Of a DNA stretch of 64,000 nucleotides, positions 46,401-56,586 are shown piece after piece. How positions within the stretch are numbered: the first letter of the stretch is position 1; each line of letters opens with the position of its first letter. Both the position numbers and the translations under genes were made by a program. The notes beneath the pieces are model-generated. The model made no database searches. It had not been told where the DNA came from and saw nothing but the letters and a program-made list of their open reading frames with translations. The stretch covers positions 39,040,409-39,104,408 of the forward strand of contig OX637397.1 of NCBI GenBank assembly GCA_951799425.1. The letters run 5' to 3'. This DNA is from Ilex aquifolium (Eukaryota; Streptophyta; Magnoliopsida; Aquifoliales; Aquifoliaceae).

Positions 46401-47046
46401 TGTTATATTTTATTTTTTAGTATGCAATAATATAGTAATATTATAAATGATCTAATCAATCTATTTAACAAAATAAAAATTAATAATTTTATAATATAAT
46501 TTGCTGTGCAAATGCCTAAAATAAATGACAGATTAAATATTTAAAAACTTATAGAATAAACTAATAATAATTAAAATACGGATTAATTATTTGACATATA
46601 ATTTATTATTTAATTTAACTACACATATAATGCACCTTTTTATAAAATATATTATTTAAATTTATTAACGTGCAACACACCTCGTTCATTACTAGTATTC
46701 TTAAGTATAGAGACAAAAGTCACTGGGTTAATATTTATTCAACTGCAACTGACTGGACTTTGGTTTTGTGATAACCTAAGAGGGAAAAGTGGAGACTTTT
46801 AAAGAAAGGCTCAAAATAGACGAGGAAAACAAGCTCATCACTGCTGATGGAATAGAAGGAGATCCCATGAAACTCTACAAGATCTTCAAGGTCTCCTTAC
46901 AGATTATAACAAAGGGTCAATCCAGCTTTGTGAAATGGTCCATAGACTTCGAGAAAATCAACGAGGATGTTCCCGATCCAACGTCGTACCTCGACTGGCT
47001 TGTTAACAGTGGCAAACTCGCCGATGAATCGCTTCTAAAGACATAA
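43491..47046 (+). CDS. Major latex protein-like (MLP/Bet v 1 fold), gene 2
   Basis: Two exons, 43491-43680 and 46781-47046, joined in phase 1 (CAT G|AG GGA), give 151 residues. Family landmarks are MANLAGKVEAEVEIKCDADE, NLCSEKLHNVEVHEGDWKTD with GSVKLW, HEGKVETFKERLKIDEENKL, and KWSIDFEKINEDVPDPTSYL with the C-terminal helix ending DESLLKT. The 3.1 kb intron holds a CACTA-like insertion (43738-44061) and a Helitron (44873-46695), neither present in gene 3. The coding sequence differs from gene 3 at 14 sites, 11 of them amino-acid changing. Its original 3' UTR seems displaced to 51633 by the 4.57 kb block that begins at 47062, so the current polyadenylation signal (47107-47112) comes from that block. 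The ligand is unknown. Confidence 0.9.
43738..44061. mobile_element. CACTA-like non-autonomous element in MLP gene 2 intron
   Basis: MLP genes 2 and 3 are alike up to 43737 and again after about 44052; between them gene 2 has this insert. The left end CAATGCAAGAAAAAAGACA resembles CACTACAAGAAAA, and the reverse-complemented right end starts CACTACATCACAATAGAC. Multiple AAACGCCGGTAAATG and GGCGTTTATTT motifs in both orientations mark a known style of CACTA MITE. Gene 3 has other sequence (57247-57500) at this place, so part of the host intron was lost here. Confidence 0.55.
44890..45265 (+). repeat. Internal direct duplication within the MLP gene 2 Helitron
   Basis: About 155 bases starting ACTTATAAATGTGAGCATCT recur about 215 bases later with a few changes (ACTTATAAATGTCAGTATCT). 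Both pass through TATACTTTCATCTAATTTTT and GACTTTCAACTTGTTTTGGA. Confidence 0.65.
45425..46640 (+). repeat. Three related AT-rich units inside the MLP gene 2 Helitron
   Basis: Units near 45430, 46166 and 46431 each begin TAATATTATAAA(C/T)(T/G)ATCTAATC, continue TCTATTTAACAAAATAAA and CTCAAAAACTTATAGAATAAA, and reach ATTATTTAATTTAA. They probably are successive Helitron 3' regions, since the last and first end at hairpin-like Helitron termini. Confidence 0.6.
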
Positions 47047-47106
47047 TTTGATCATATAAGGTCATATATTCTACTATAATGTGATTATAGTAGCAGTGCT
47101 ATTATT

Positions 47107-47112
47107 AATAAA
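47107..47112 (+). terminator. Polyadenylation signal used by MLP gene 2
   Basis: AATAAA lies 61 bases after the stop codon. The same signal stands in the MLP gene 3 3' UTR at 59836-59841 and in the displaced UTR near 51685. Confidence 0.5.
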
Positions 47113-47965
47113 GCTCTAAAGAAAGCTGGATATCAAAATAATAATGTGGTTGCTTTATGGTTAATGTGTGTATGTATCAAAATAATAAATTGTACACTGT
47201 TGGCAATTCGTATGTAAAATATAATATTGAAGTGCAGATCATGTGGGTTTATATTGGCAGGTGTAAAGTGTATTTCATATTGATATTTTGCCTGGCTATT
47301 TGACTTCGAATTGGTTAAATAATATTTCAATATTATGATTTTTCAATATATTTATAATTCGACCAGATTGGTTTTGTCTTATTAACATAAATATAGTATA
47401 GGGATTTGATAAAATTGAGTATAATTTGATGAAATTGGATGAGAATTAGGATATGATTTGTTCGAATTGAAATTTTAGAGACACATAGATTCGATTGAAT
47501 TTATATTAATGTATTCCGATATGTATTTTTTTTTGAACAAGTATTCGGAATTGAAAGAACGAAATTCGTCGATTTTTTAAATTAATTTAAGCCCGGAGTT
47601 TTCAATTTGGATCCTGATAACTCAAAGTCTAAACATTGCAAGCCTAATTATCATTCATTCACCGAGCAAGTTTAGATGATAGTTGTTTTTGGCTTAGCTC
47701 CTGTTCTTTGGACTTGCTAACTTTGCGAACACCAAACCTCTAAGCATGTTCTTTTTATTTCTTTCTTTTTTTTCCCTTGGGAACAAGAACTTACCCGCAC
47801 ACAAACAAAGAAAGATAATAAACAAGAAAAGTAAACATATTATGTGTTTGTATCGCATGGAACCAACCACTAGTACCTCAATGGATAAGTTTGATTCAAT
47901 AGTCATGACCCTCAAGTCTATTACACATTATATAGATACTAGTGTAAGTTGTGTAACACTAGACA

Positions 47966-48442
47966 TTAGTAAAGAATGAAAAAATAAATAATACTATAAA
48001 TGGCGATTAAAACAACAGGAAAAATCCATGCAGGTTTAACCTTCTTTGGCCGTTTAAAGCAGTCGTCGACGTAGCTGCATATCAAAGTCCCCAAAAGCCA
48101 AGCACACTCAGCACCTAAAAGGTAGCAAGCAGACGCAACAAATGCCACACCCACCTTGTCGTAATCACCAGAAGAGGGCCGCAGAGACAGATAATAGAGA
48201 AACAGCGAAAAGATAATCAGAAACAAACTCAAAAAGAGGCAACCGTGCGTTAAGCAAGCGAATATGACATCATCATCAGACTGCAAGTCCTTCTCTTTCT
48301 TTTGTTTCTCAGTGTCTTCTTCTTTCTTCTGACCATCAGTCATCTTAATCTCTAATATTATATGTGGCGGCGACCTATTTTTATATACCTCATTATCATC
48401 ATCATCCTCCTTTTCTCGTTGCTGCGTCTTGGTCGGATCCAT
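47966..48442 (-). CDS. Small three-TM membrane protein, copy 1
   Basis: A 158-residue single-exon frame on the minus strand with an ATG at 48442. Residues 1-57 are hydrophilic and strongly charged (KEDDDD, EEDTEKQKKEKDLQ). Three predicted membrane segments follow: about 59-87, 97-125 and 138-158, the last ending the protein at FFILY. A TATA-like run (TATATATATAG) lies upstream near 48505-48518. An upstream ATG at 48470 opens an overlapping frame that could damp translation. The family is not recognised; plants have many small membrane proteins with an acidic N-terminus and helices of this kind. The duplicate at 60695-61171 is intact and differs by one residue (Cys128 here, Phe there). Conservation of the frame between copies says little, since the duplication is very young. 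Confidence 0.6.
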   Translation of the reverse strand: MDPTKTQQREKEDDDDNEVYKNRSPPHIILEIKMTDGQKKEEDTEKQKKEKDLQSDDDVIFACLTHGCLFLSLFLIIFSLFLYYLSLRPSSGDYDKVGVAFVASACYLLGAECAWLLGTLICSYVDDCFKRPKKVKPAWIFPVVLIAIYSIIYFFILY

Positions 48443-49785
48443 TGATGAGAAGCAGTGCGTACACCCATGAGAGGTTGAGATTGATAAACCCTATTAATAT
48501 AACTATATATATATAGATGGAGAGAGATTGGGGAGGACACGAGGAATAGGAAGAAGAAGAAGAAGATAGAGGACACGAGAGAACGTGCGGAGAGACGCGG
48601 AGAAAAAATTTCCCCAAGTCCAGTTAGAAGAGTTCCCAATATTCTATCATGTCCCTATTCTACATACTTTTACAATCTATGTAGGAGTAGGAAACTTCAA
48701 AGACATCGAACCCAATCTATTTAGGATACTTCAAATTCTGATCTACAATTTGTGGGAATAAAATAAATTTTTTGAAACTTCTCAATTATTTTATTTTAAT
48801 TTCAAATTTATTTATTTATTAATTTTTATTATGGGTCGGTTACATTTGTTGTAAGGTTTTTTTGGAGGTCGATACATGTACACTTTTTACAACTTATTTG
48901 ACTTACACAATAACATTTTACAAGGAAAAAAAAGAAAATATATTTTGTACCTAATTTAGTAATCTTATCTGGTGACATGATGAATTGTAGCTGTTGAATT
49001 GATAGTGGGTCTCAACTAATAGTAGGATCCATTATCAATCTAATGACAGAAAATGATAAGGTCATCAAATAAGGTCATTAAATAATGTCCATGTAATATT
49101 GTTCTTTTTTATCATAATCTTAAAAAACTTAATCAAACATATATTCCGTGAGTAATGACAAATTCATAGAAAAATAATTTTATAAGAGTGTCAATGACGA
49201 GAGAACATAATTTGTCAAATAATTTTTTGAATTTAAAAGTTTTGGAATTTTTTATTTAATTTAAAAATTAAGTCAATTAGTTATACTATCAATATAAAAA
49301 GATGTTAGAAAAACTTCAATAGGAATACTAAATAATTAATATGCATCCGAAAAAAAAAAATTAAATATAAACAAATTTACACTATTATTAAAGAAAATTT
49401 AAAAAAAAATCTCAATTGAATTTATCGCTTTAGGCTCAAAACAGATGAAGCCATCCCTGGAATTAAGACAAGTGATGTGACCATTATTATTTTCGGTATT
49501 ACATGTGAAAATAAATATAAACTATAAATTTTTTTTTTGAATTATTGAAAGCCCAATAATGAAAATAACAAACTCAGATTAAGCAATCAAAGAACTTTTT
49601 TTACATGTCACAATACAATTAAACAAAAAATAGAAGACCAAAAAACTTCACTTTTTCGTAGCATATCCGACCTGATTCAATTTTGTCATTCGATCAAGAT
49701 AAGAAAGTAAGGAAAATGCATGAATCAGGTGATATAGTACATCATTTTTTTAACTTACAGTAGGTGATCAACATAATATTAGAGT
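48443..49785. other. Promoter side and AT-rich flank of the membrane protein gene
   Basis: CT/GA-rich leader sequence at 48520-48610 on the minus strand is followed by AT-rich sequence without recognisable genes. It is the same in copy 2 (61172-62514). Confidence 0.4.
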
Positions 49786-50401
49786 TAGGGGCGTTTATGG
49801 GCTGAGTTACACACGGGTCTTGTTATTCGGTTTGAAAAAATAGCCTCGAAGCCCAATAGGCCCAGTAGTTGGCCCGCCAGAGCCCCGAGCCCAATATCTT
49901 TTAAGAGAGGATTTGAATTTACCATCAAACCCATTATCCGCCTTGAAGCCCGGTCCATGAGTCCGCCCGCAAAAACCCGACCCATGAGCCCACCCGCCCA
50001 CCTAGCCTGTCTGCCATTCCACCCAATTGTTTGAAAAAAAGTTAACTATTGAAACTTTGAAAGTTTTGTGGTAATATATGACTCTACTTTGTTTAAATAA
50101 AATTATTCATTCTTTACTTTTTGCTTATTTTGAGTTTACTTTTAATTCAAAAATGTAATCTTAAAAAAAATTAAGTTGAAAACATTTTAAATGAAATTGT
50201 ATATATATATAAAAAAAGACCCATACAACAAGCTCACTCGTAAGGCCCGCCTAATGAGTGGTGGGTAGCCTATCCCTACCCGTAGCCCGGCCGAGCCCAC
50301 CCGATAACTCGCCTGGATAAGAGCTTAGGCCTACACTACCCAAGTCTGACTCAGAAAAAATTCCACAGGGCCTAATCCAGCCCGACCCATGAACACCCTT
50401 A
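49786..50401. mobile_element. hAT-like MITE of the GGCCCGG family, copy in block 1
   Basis: The left end TAGGGGCGTTTATGGGCTG and the reverse-complemented right end TAAGGGTGTTCATGGGTCG pair as terminal repeats. The flanks attagagt (49778-49785) and gtcagagt (50402-50409) match at six of eight bases. GC-rich subterminal blocks with GGCCCG, AGCCC and CCCGCC motifs surround an AT-rich core. The identical copy at 62515-63130 came with the segmental duplication. Confidence 0.6.
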
Positions 50402-51014
50402 GTCAGAGTTTAAAAGTAATGAGTTCAAATTCCAATAGACATCCTCCTTTAAAACAACAACAAAACAAAAATCACATATTTGGACCACCCAAAATAGGCC
50501 ACACATGAGGAAAAATATTATATAAATATGTATGTTACACCATTCTTTCACAACTTATGCTTTTAACAATTGAGATCGCTCACAAATATGTAGAACCCGA
50601 TCTTGCAAAAGTTTTATATAACTTCCCACATTTTTGAAGGATTTATTCTCCTCCTAAACCTAATTTCTAAACACGTCCTAATATATACTAGTGGCATGAA
50701 TACTTGTGCAATGTTTATTAGGGAAGCATATAGCTTAATTGGTTATAACTTAAGCATGTCATCATCATTCCAGTTCTACCAGGTTAATTGCCTTGAATAA
50801 TAATTAGTGTGTTATGAAATAGACGATACATTAATAAAATATTAAGAGAGTAATACATAAAATAATATATAAAAATAAATCATTCCAAAATTTAATTGGA
50901 GTGGTTGATTCCCTTATGTCAGATCATGGTTGTTAGCTCGGACCACTCATACACCAACTAAAACCTTTGAATTTAGACAAGTGATGCGACCATTATTATT
51001 GCATTATTATGCTC
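50402..51014. other. AT-rich spacer between two hAT-like elements
   Basis: No gene is recognised; a 65-codon frame at 50603-50800 is present in both block copies only because they are recent duplicates. A 28-base piece around GACAAGTGATGCGACCATTA (50978-50997) recurs near 49468 as a small direct repeat. Confidence 0.3.
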
Positions 51015-51632
51015 AGGATTGTCCATGGGCCGGGCCGGGCCGGGGTAGGCCCATGAAATTTTTTTCGAATCAGACTTGAGTAGTGCAGGTTCAAGCCCTT
51101 ACCCAAGTGAGTTATCGGCCGGGCTGAGCCGGGGTAGGTTACCTACATCCCAACCCGTGAGCTTACTAAGCTGGCCTTCTGGGCGGGCCTACTCGCAGAT
51201 TTTTTATATACAACTTCATTTAAAAATAGTGAATATTTTTGTAATTTAATATTTGTATAAATTATATTTTTGAATCAAAAGTAGAGTCAAAATAGATAAA
51301 AATAAAATAATAAATAATTTTATTTTTGATTAAGGGATAAACTATATCCAATAAAATGAATACATCCCAACTAGGTTGACACATACTCACTTATCTATCA
51401 TTTGCATTACTCTACCTTTTAAAACTTGTATGCTTAATACATGGAAAAGAAAATAATACATTATTTATAGTATCTAAATTTTTAAAACTTCAAATTCCGA
51501 CATTTGAAGACTTATTTCAAAATTTCAAATTTAATGGTCTAAAAATATAATTTTTTTTCAAAGGAAGGGTGAGCGGGCTGGGCTTGACAGGTGGACTCTT
51601 GGGTCGGTTTTTAACGGGTTTTTTTGGGCCGG
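51015..51632. mobile_element. hAT-like MITE of the GGCCCGG family, cut at the duplication edge
   Basis: The left end AGGATTGTCCATGGGCCGGG is typical of the family; the interior repeats GTTATCGGCCGGGC and GGTAGGTTACCTAC blocks. The right side stops at GGGTTTTTTTGGGCCGG, short of the expected terminal repeat, exactly where a diverged MLP 3' UTR begins. So the right end was lost when the 4.57 kb block was placed here. Confidence 0.6.
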
Positions 51633-51873
51633 CATATAAGGTTATATATTCTACTATAATGCGATTATAGTAGCAGTGCTATTATTAATAAAGCTCTAAA
51701 GAAAGCTTTATATCAAAATAATAATGTGGTTGCTTTATGGTTAATATATTTTGTAATTGCATAAGGGACCAGATTTAAATAAATTGTATACTGTTGGCAA
51801 TTCGTATGTAAAATATAATATTGATGTGAAGATCATGTGGGTTTAAATTGGCAGGTGTAAAGTGTATTTCATA
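51633..51873 (+). pseudogene. Displaced MLP 3' UTR, without coding exon
   Basis: Sequence from CATATAAGGTTATATATTC through ATTATTAATAAAGCTCTAAA and GGCAATTCGTATGTAAAATA to AGTGTATTTCAT aligns with the 3' UTR and flank of MLP genes 2 and 3 (47053-47280; 59782-60009), with several percent difference and a small replaced segment. No MLP exon precedes it. The best reading is that this is the original 3' UTR of MLP gene 2; a third, lost MLP copy is the alternative. Confidence 0.65.
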
Positions 51874-53461
51874 ATTATTATTATAATTAACCTTGTAATT
51901 AGTAAAATCCTATTATTATTAACTTGTTGAAAGTTAATATTAGTGGTATAAAACATGTTAATTGTATATTAGCATGACTTGATGTTTTAATGGCATATCA
52001 AGTTTAATAAAATTATTAGCTTGTTATGTGATTATGAAATAATATGTATGCTAAATGTTTATTTAACATATGATTAGTGTAGTTGACTTGTGTTTATGTT
52101 TATAAAATTAATAAATATGTTGCCACGTTGGAAGTAATAAGCATGCTAGTTGTGTAAATTGATGTGCATCTAGGTGTTTGTTTAAATATCTACGTGAATA
52201 CAAGTATGTTAGTTGAGTTGATTATCTTACATAACATGCTTGAGATTGTTTTAAAAATATTATTATATTGCATTCATTATGTAATGGACATTGTAAATGG
52301 TACCAAAGACAATTTCACATTGTATTGCATTATGTATGGGTTACACTACATTCATGGACATTGACATGGGTGGGAGTGTGTGCATGGTATGAGATCAATC
52401 ACCACATAGGTGATTGATTGTGGGCTTGAGAAAGTCGCACCAAGGTCCGACTGAGTCGCACGGAAAATTATTGGATAACGTGTCGGGGTATAGCAAGAAG
52501 GGTTAAATTCTCCATTGGGTGCAAGATCCGTTAACTTGGTTTATACATTTTCCAGCAGTACAATTCCAGAAAAGTGTAACGGCGAAAACAGAGCCGCAGG
52601 TGGAATGTCCTGAAAATCCGTTGATGATGTGGTGTCTCATTGGTGTAATACCATAAATCATTTCCCCATTAAGATACAAGAAAATGAATTAATTAGTCAT
52701 TGAGTGTACATAACACCAATGACGGGGCTTGGAATGCCCGAATACATACGTATGACATTGCATGTGTTATGGGAGCCCGAGATGGGGCTTGGTGTTGGTA
52801 TTGCTTGTGTGAGTCTCATCTCATGACATGACATAATTTATGACATTTTTTCATAATATACATATTTGAATGAATGCATGAAATGATTGTTGCATGTGAC
52901 ATTTTATATACATTTGGATTGAGAGATATTCTCTATATGAGTTACCTTATTGAGCTTTGACTCACCCTTTATGGGAACAATTTTCAAGTACACCATGTGC
53001 TTTCACCGAAGGCCCTACTACGGGTTCGCTTTGACGACAGAGTCGGACTATGACTTTTATTTTGACGTTGTATTTTTTTTGTATATGTTTACTTTTTGTC
53101 TTGAATAATTTTTGTAACAAAAACTTGTTTATATTTAAAAAACATGTATATGAGAATCTTTTGAGACATTTATTCTTTTATGAATGAATGTACGTAGTAA
53201 TGATGATTATTGTAGTATCCAATACTATGCAATTGAGTAAGGATGAATGTACCGGTGTGGTCAATATTGTATGATTGCACATGTTGCATTTTGGGTAGAG
53301 TTCCCAGTACAAAGAAGGCTCTGCCCGAATTTTGTTAAGTTATGGATCTCCGTAAATAGGGCATAACGGCGTGGTATTGAATTACATGGTATCCATGTGT
53401 ATTTTGCGGGTTGATGAGTGATCAACGAGGTAATTACAGACACTTAGATTTTGGGGCGTCA
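51874..53461 (+). mobile_element. Gypsy-type LTR-like remnant (fossil)
   Basis: Unique sequence between the two repeat copies. GAGCTTTGACTCACCCTTTA, the GATGGGGCTTGG-type segment and the end ATTTTGGGGCGTCACA are typical of LTRs of plant Gypsy elements (Del/Tekay-like). No coding region is seen, so it is probably a solo LTR or fragment. The left edge is uncertain and I found no target duplication. It is degenerate and old. Confidence 0.35.
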
Positions 53462-53827
53462 CAAGTAACATTTGTTGCGAGTTCGGAACAAGATTGGCTG
53501 GGGGAGGTATGACCTCCTCTTCGTGTGGTGGATCGTCCTCAGGCTGATTCATGGATCTGATGGTGATCGCCATAGATACAGAAAAAAATGTGGTTGGGTG
53601 AAAATTTGTCCTTCCAATAGACGGCGTCAAACTTATAGTGCACAAATTGGTTTTATGCACTACCTGTTGAGTAATTAATATATATAATAAATGTAGTAAA
53701 ATATAAATATGAGATCAACACAAGCAACACACAGATATAGAGTGGTTCAGTCAGAGTGACCTACTCCATTTTGAAGGACTTTGGTTGCCGGGATTTTTTA
53801 TTGCTTCAAGGAGTATTGGGTGCTCAC
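53462..53827 (-). mobile_element. LTR-retrotransposon fragment, antisense (fossil)
   Basis: On the minus strand TTTGACGCCGTCTATTGG resembles the leader sequence just after the 5' LTR of many plant retroelements (TTTGGCGCCGTCTGTGGG). Next to it on the plus strand, AACACACAGATATAGAGTGG with GTTCAG has the look of an LTR. The family is unsure; it is broken and non-coding here. Confidence 0.3.
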
Positions 53828-54142
53828 GCAATGAATAATCAAGAAAAAAAAAAAAAGAGAACAATAACAAATAATAAATACAAGAATTGAATGGTTCAAT
53901 ATGAATTCTTCATAAGTCTACAAGAACGGTGGTTTCATTATATTAGAATCTTAATACGGTTACAATTTATTTATAGGCATTGATTAATAACCCTAAATTT
54001 GGTCTAACTAAAAAACTTAGTCGGGGTAAATCTAATATCCCAAATCTTGATAAAATTCATATACCGTATATTCATTAAAAATCCACAATATACTCAATAC
54101 TATATAGCGAGGGTTAATTAGCCTCCTGCTGCACCCCAATAT
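53828..54142. mobile_element. LTR-like fragment (fossil), counterpart of 40655-40978
   Basis: Aligns with the left edge of repeat copy 1 from GAATAATCAAGAAAAAA to GCCTCCTGCTGCACC. It marks the left limit of the older duplication in copy 2. Confidence 0.3.
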
Positions 54143-54351
54143 AATAGAACTGTTTGAAACTGACTTTTTTAAGTGAAAAGTTACGGTTTAAAAAATACCG
54201 CAAAAAGGTTAGAGTTAAAAAAGTCTCCCCAAACCGTTTGAAGTGTTATTTAAAAAGTTGAAAAAGTTATAAAAGTCCGTTTGGAGTGACTTTCTAATTT
54301 TTTTGGCTTTTTCATTTCAAAATAAAAAAAAAATTATATGTATATATAGAT

Positions 54352-54883
54352 TAGGAGTGTCCATGGGCCGGGACGGGCTAGGCTCGCGAATTTTTTTTCG
54401 GGTTGGGTCTGGGTAGCGTAGGCCCAAGCCCTTACCCGGGGGAGTTATTTGGCCGGTTGGGCCGGGCTTCAAGTAGAGGTAGGCTACCAGCAATTCAACC
54501 CCGCGCACTCAATGGACGGGCCTTTATATATATATATACAATTTCATTTAAAAAAAATCAACTTAATATTTTTTAAAATCATGTATTTCCCTTAGAAGTA
54601 GAGTCAAAATGGATGTAAATAATGAATAATTTTATTTAAATAAAGTAGAGTCATATATTACTACCAAATTTTTAAAATTTCAATGCTCAATTTTTTTAAA
54701 CAATTGGGTGGAAGGGCAAATGGGCGGGCTCATGGCCCGACTAATGGGTTTGAGGGTAAGCTCAAACCCTCTCTTGAAAGATATTAGGCTCAGGCTTAGG
54801 CGGGCCAATTATCGGACTTCAGTCCTATTTTTTTCAGGCCGGATAATAGGACCCGTAGATAACCTGGCCTATGGACACCCCTA
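54352..54883. mobile_element. hAT-like MITE of the GGCCCGG family, with empty site in repeat copy 1
   Basis: The left end TAGGAGTGTCCATGGGCCGG and the reverse-complemented right end TAGGGGTGTCCATAGGCCAG pair as terminal repeats. The flanks are atatagat (54344-54351) and ttatagat (54884-54891). The sister copy has one uninterrupted atatgaat at 41158-41165, so the insertion came after the older duplication. The element is 532 bases with no coding capacity. Confidence 0.8.
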
Positions 54884-55688
54884 TTATAGATTATGTATAA
54901 TAGTTCCCAAAATATGAATTTTAAATTTTTTTACATAATAGTAATATTTTATAAATATAATAAACTAAAAAATTATGTGAGACTCGTGACAAAATTTCAA
55001 AAAGTCGAAAGAAAAGATCATAAAATTAACTTTTTGAATCAGCCTACATAAGCTCTTTTGAGTCCAAAAAACTATTACATAAATTGGTAACAAAGCCAGT
55101 GTCCAAACGGACTTCACTTCTTTTACACCAAATCTCTTAAAAACTATATATTTAAGCTAGCTTCAAAGAAGCCCATTAGAAACCCTCACAATTGATAATA
55201 GATATTGGTGAAGGGCCAGGGAGGGAGCGTTGCTCTACTTTTCAACTATATTGAACTCACGCTCCATTTCACTACTTTCCTTTCGTTACGCTACGCTCCA
55301 CTCCACCCACTAAGCATTGAATTTTGGGCTTAGTGAATATGAACCACCCTTCTGATATATATAAAAAAATAAAAATAATAAATCACCTTCTATTTCCGAG
55401 GAAATGATATTAGTTTAGTAAAATATAACGTAATCTTAATTATAATACGTTTTTAGAAAGTGTTGTCACCTTGTGACAATAGGTAGTTGGTGTGTGAAGC
55501 TTGAGTAGTGATTCGACTTGGACAATTTTTTTTTCAAAACTAACAGAATTTGTTGGAGCTAATAAAAGAAATAAGAAAAGTTAGGCTGCAATATTAGATA
55601 ACATTTTTGCTGCTCATAAAATACCGATTATTTGTACATATGAAATTTCAAATACGGATCAACCATTATAAAATTTAGAAACAACCCT

Positions 55689-56030
55689 CACCACAAGAAA
55701 AATCATTATTACCGAGGAACTTTTTATATGTTATTTTGGTCGTAAAAAAAAGTTTTTCCAAGAAAGATTTGTTTTCGACAAGAATAGAATATGTGGATGA
55801 GTTTTAAGTACGAAATTAATTTTTCGTGGACAAAAATTAGTTGGAAAAATTATGCGCGAAGACCTCACTCCTCCAAAATACTTTTACGGCGAAATTTGTT
55901 TTACTTAAATAAAAAATTCACAATTAACATTTCTTTTTAATTTTACTCTTTTAAAGATTTTTCTCTTATTTTTAACGAAGTATTAATTTTCCTTGGAAAA
56001 ATTGATTGAAATTTCTTATTGACGGACACA
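55689..56030 (+). mobile_element. CACTA-like relic, copy in repeat 2
   Basis: Counterpart of 41896-42225, beginning CACCACAAGAAAAATCATTA. Inherited through the older duplication. Confidence 0.35.
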
Positions 56031-56270
56031 AATTTCTAAACTCAAGATATGCATATCTAAGGCTTCGTATCTCGTGTTCCATCAATGGAAGGGTCACTAC
56101 CAAATTGGGTGAAGCATGTACCTATCACTGCCTTCCACCATTTGAAAGATTAGTCATGGTGGAAGAGCCTGTACCATACAATTAATATCTAGTACGATAT
56201 GTGTGTAGGCCTCACAATATTCTAAACACGATAAGATTACATGACACTCAAAATTAATGGATTTAAGTTT

Positions 56271-56586
56271 GTAGAATTTGACGTTATCGACTTCGGTACC
56301 GACTTCAGTACTGTACCGTTGGTTACTATTTTTTGATAAAGTTATAATTCAAAAGGAAGAAATTACAACTGTTCAAGAGAAGTTTATGATCGGTCAAGGG
56401 TCTATGATCGATCACAGATGCACATGATCGATTATGGACTTCTTTGAGCAGTTGTAACTTGATCTTTAAAAATTATAATTTACAGGTCAAAAAAATTGTA
56501 ACTTACACATTAAAAAAATTGTAACTTAATCTGAAATTGTTGTAACCGACAGTACGGTACCTCATTCGGTACCGTAAACTTTTCCT
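56271..56586. mobile_element. Mutator-like MITE with 9-base TSD, empty site in repeat copy 1
   Basis: It is flanked by a perfect 9-base repeat, tttaagttt (56262-56270 and 56587-56595). The sister copy has a single tttaaattt near 42495. Inner sequences are inverted: CGGTACCGACTTCAGTACTG near the left pairs with the reverse complement of CAGTACGGTACCTCATTCGG near the right. A 9-base duplication fits Mutator-like elements. Not coding. Confidence 0.6.

Larger units (their letters stand above)
44873..46695 (+). mobile_element. Helitron (compound) in MLP gene 2 intron, with empty site in gene 3
   Basis: Gene 3 reads GTATA|TATTC at 59420-59429. Gene 2 has the same flanks, with 1823 bases between the A and the T, starting TCTATATCTA and ending ATTACTAG. 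This is exact Helitron behaviour (A/T target, TC...CTAG, no target duplication). Further 3'-type ends lie inside, at 45650-45679 (GTGCGCAACGCAC hairpin) and 46136-46164 (CCGTGCC...ACGG hairpin, then CTAG), so the insert is nested or internally duplicated. No Rep/helicase is encoded. Confidence 0.75.
47062..51632. repeat. Recent segmental duplicate, copy 1 (4.57 kb)
   Basis: From 47062 on, every base aligns at a constant offset of 12729 with 59791-64000, with about ten differences and no net indel over 4.2 kb. The MLP coding exon immediately to the left differs at about 4%. The block contains the start of an MLP 3' UTR, a small membrane protein gene and two hAT-like elements. It ends at 51632, where a diverged MLP 3' UTR begins. 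CATATAAGG stands at both edges (47053-47061 and 51633-51641). Confidence 0.8.

Noticed and set aside
50603-50800. 65-codon plus-strand frame conserved between 50603 and 63332
   Set aside because: Both copies lie in the very recent duplicate, so identity is no evidence of selection, and the frame lacks protein texture.
47062-51632. Idea that the 4.57 kb block is itself a transposon with a 9-base TSD (CATATAAGG)
   Set aside because: No terminal repeats or Helitron-type ends at its edges, and its left edge is homologous MLP 3' UTR, so homology-driven recombination explains the repeated 9 bases.
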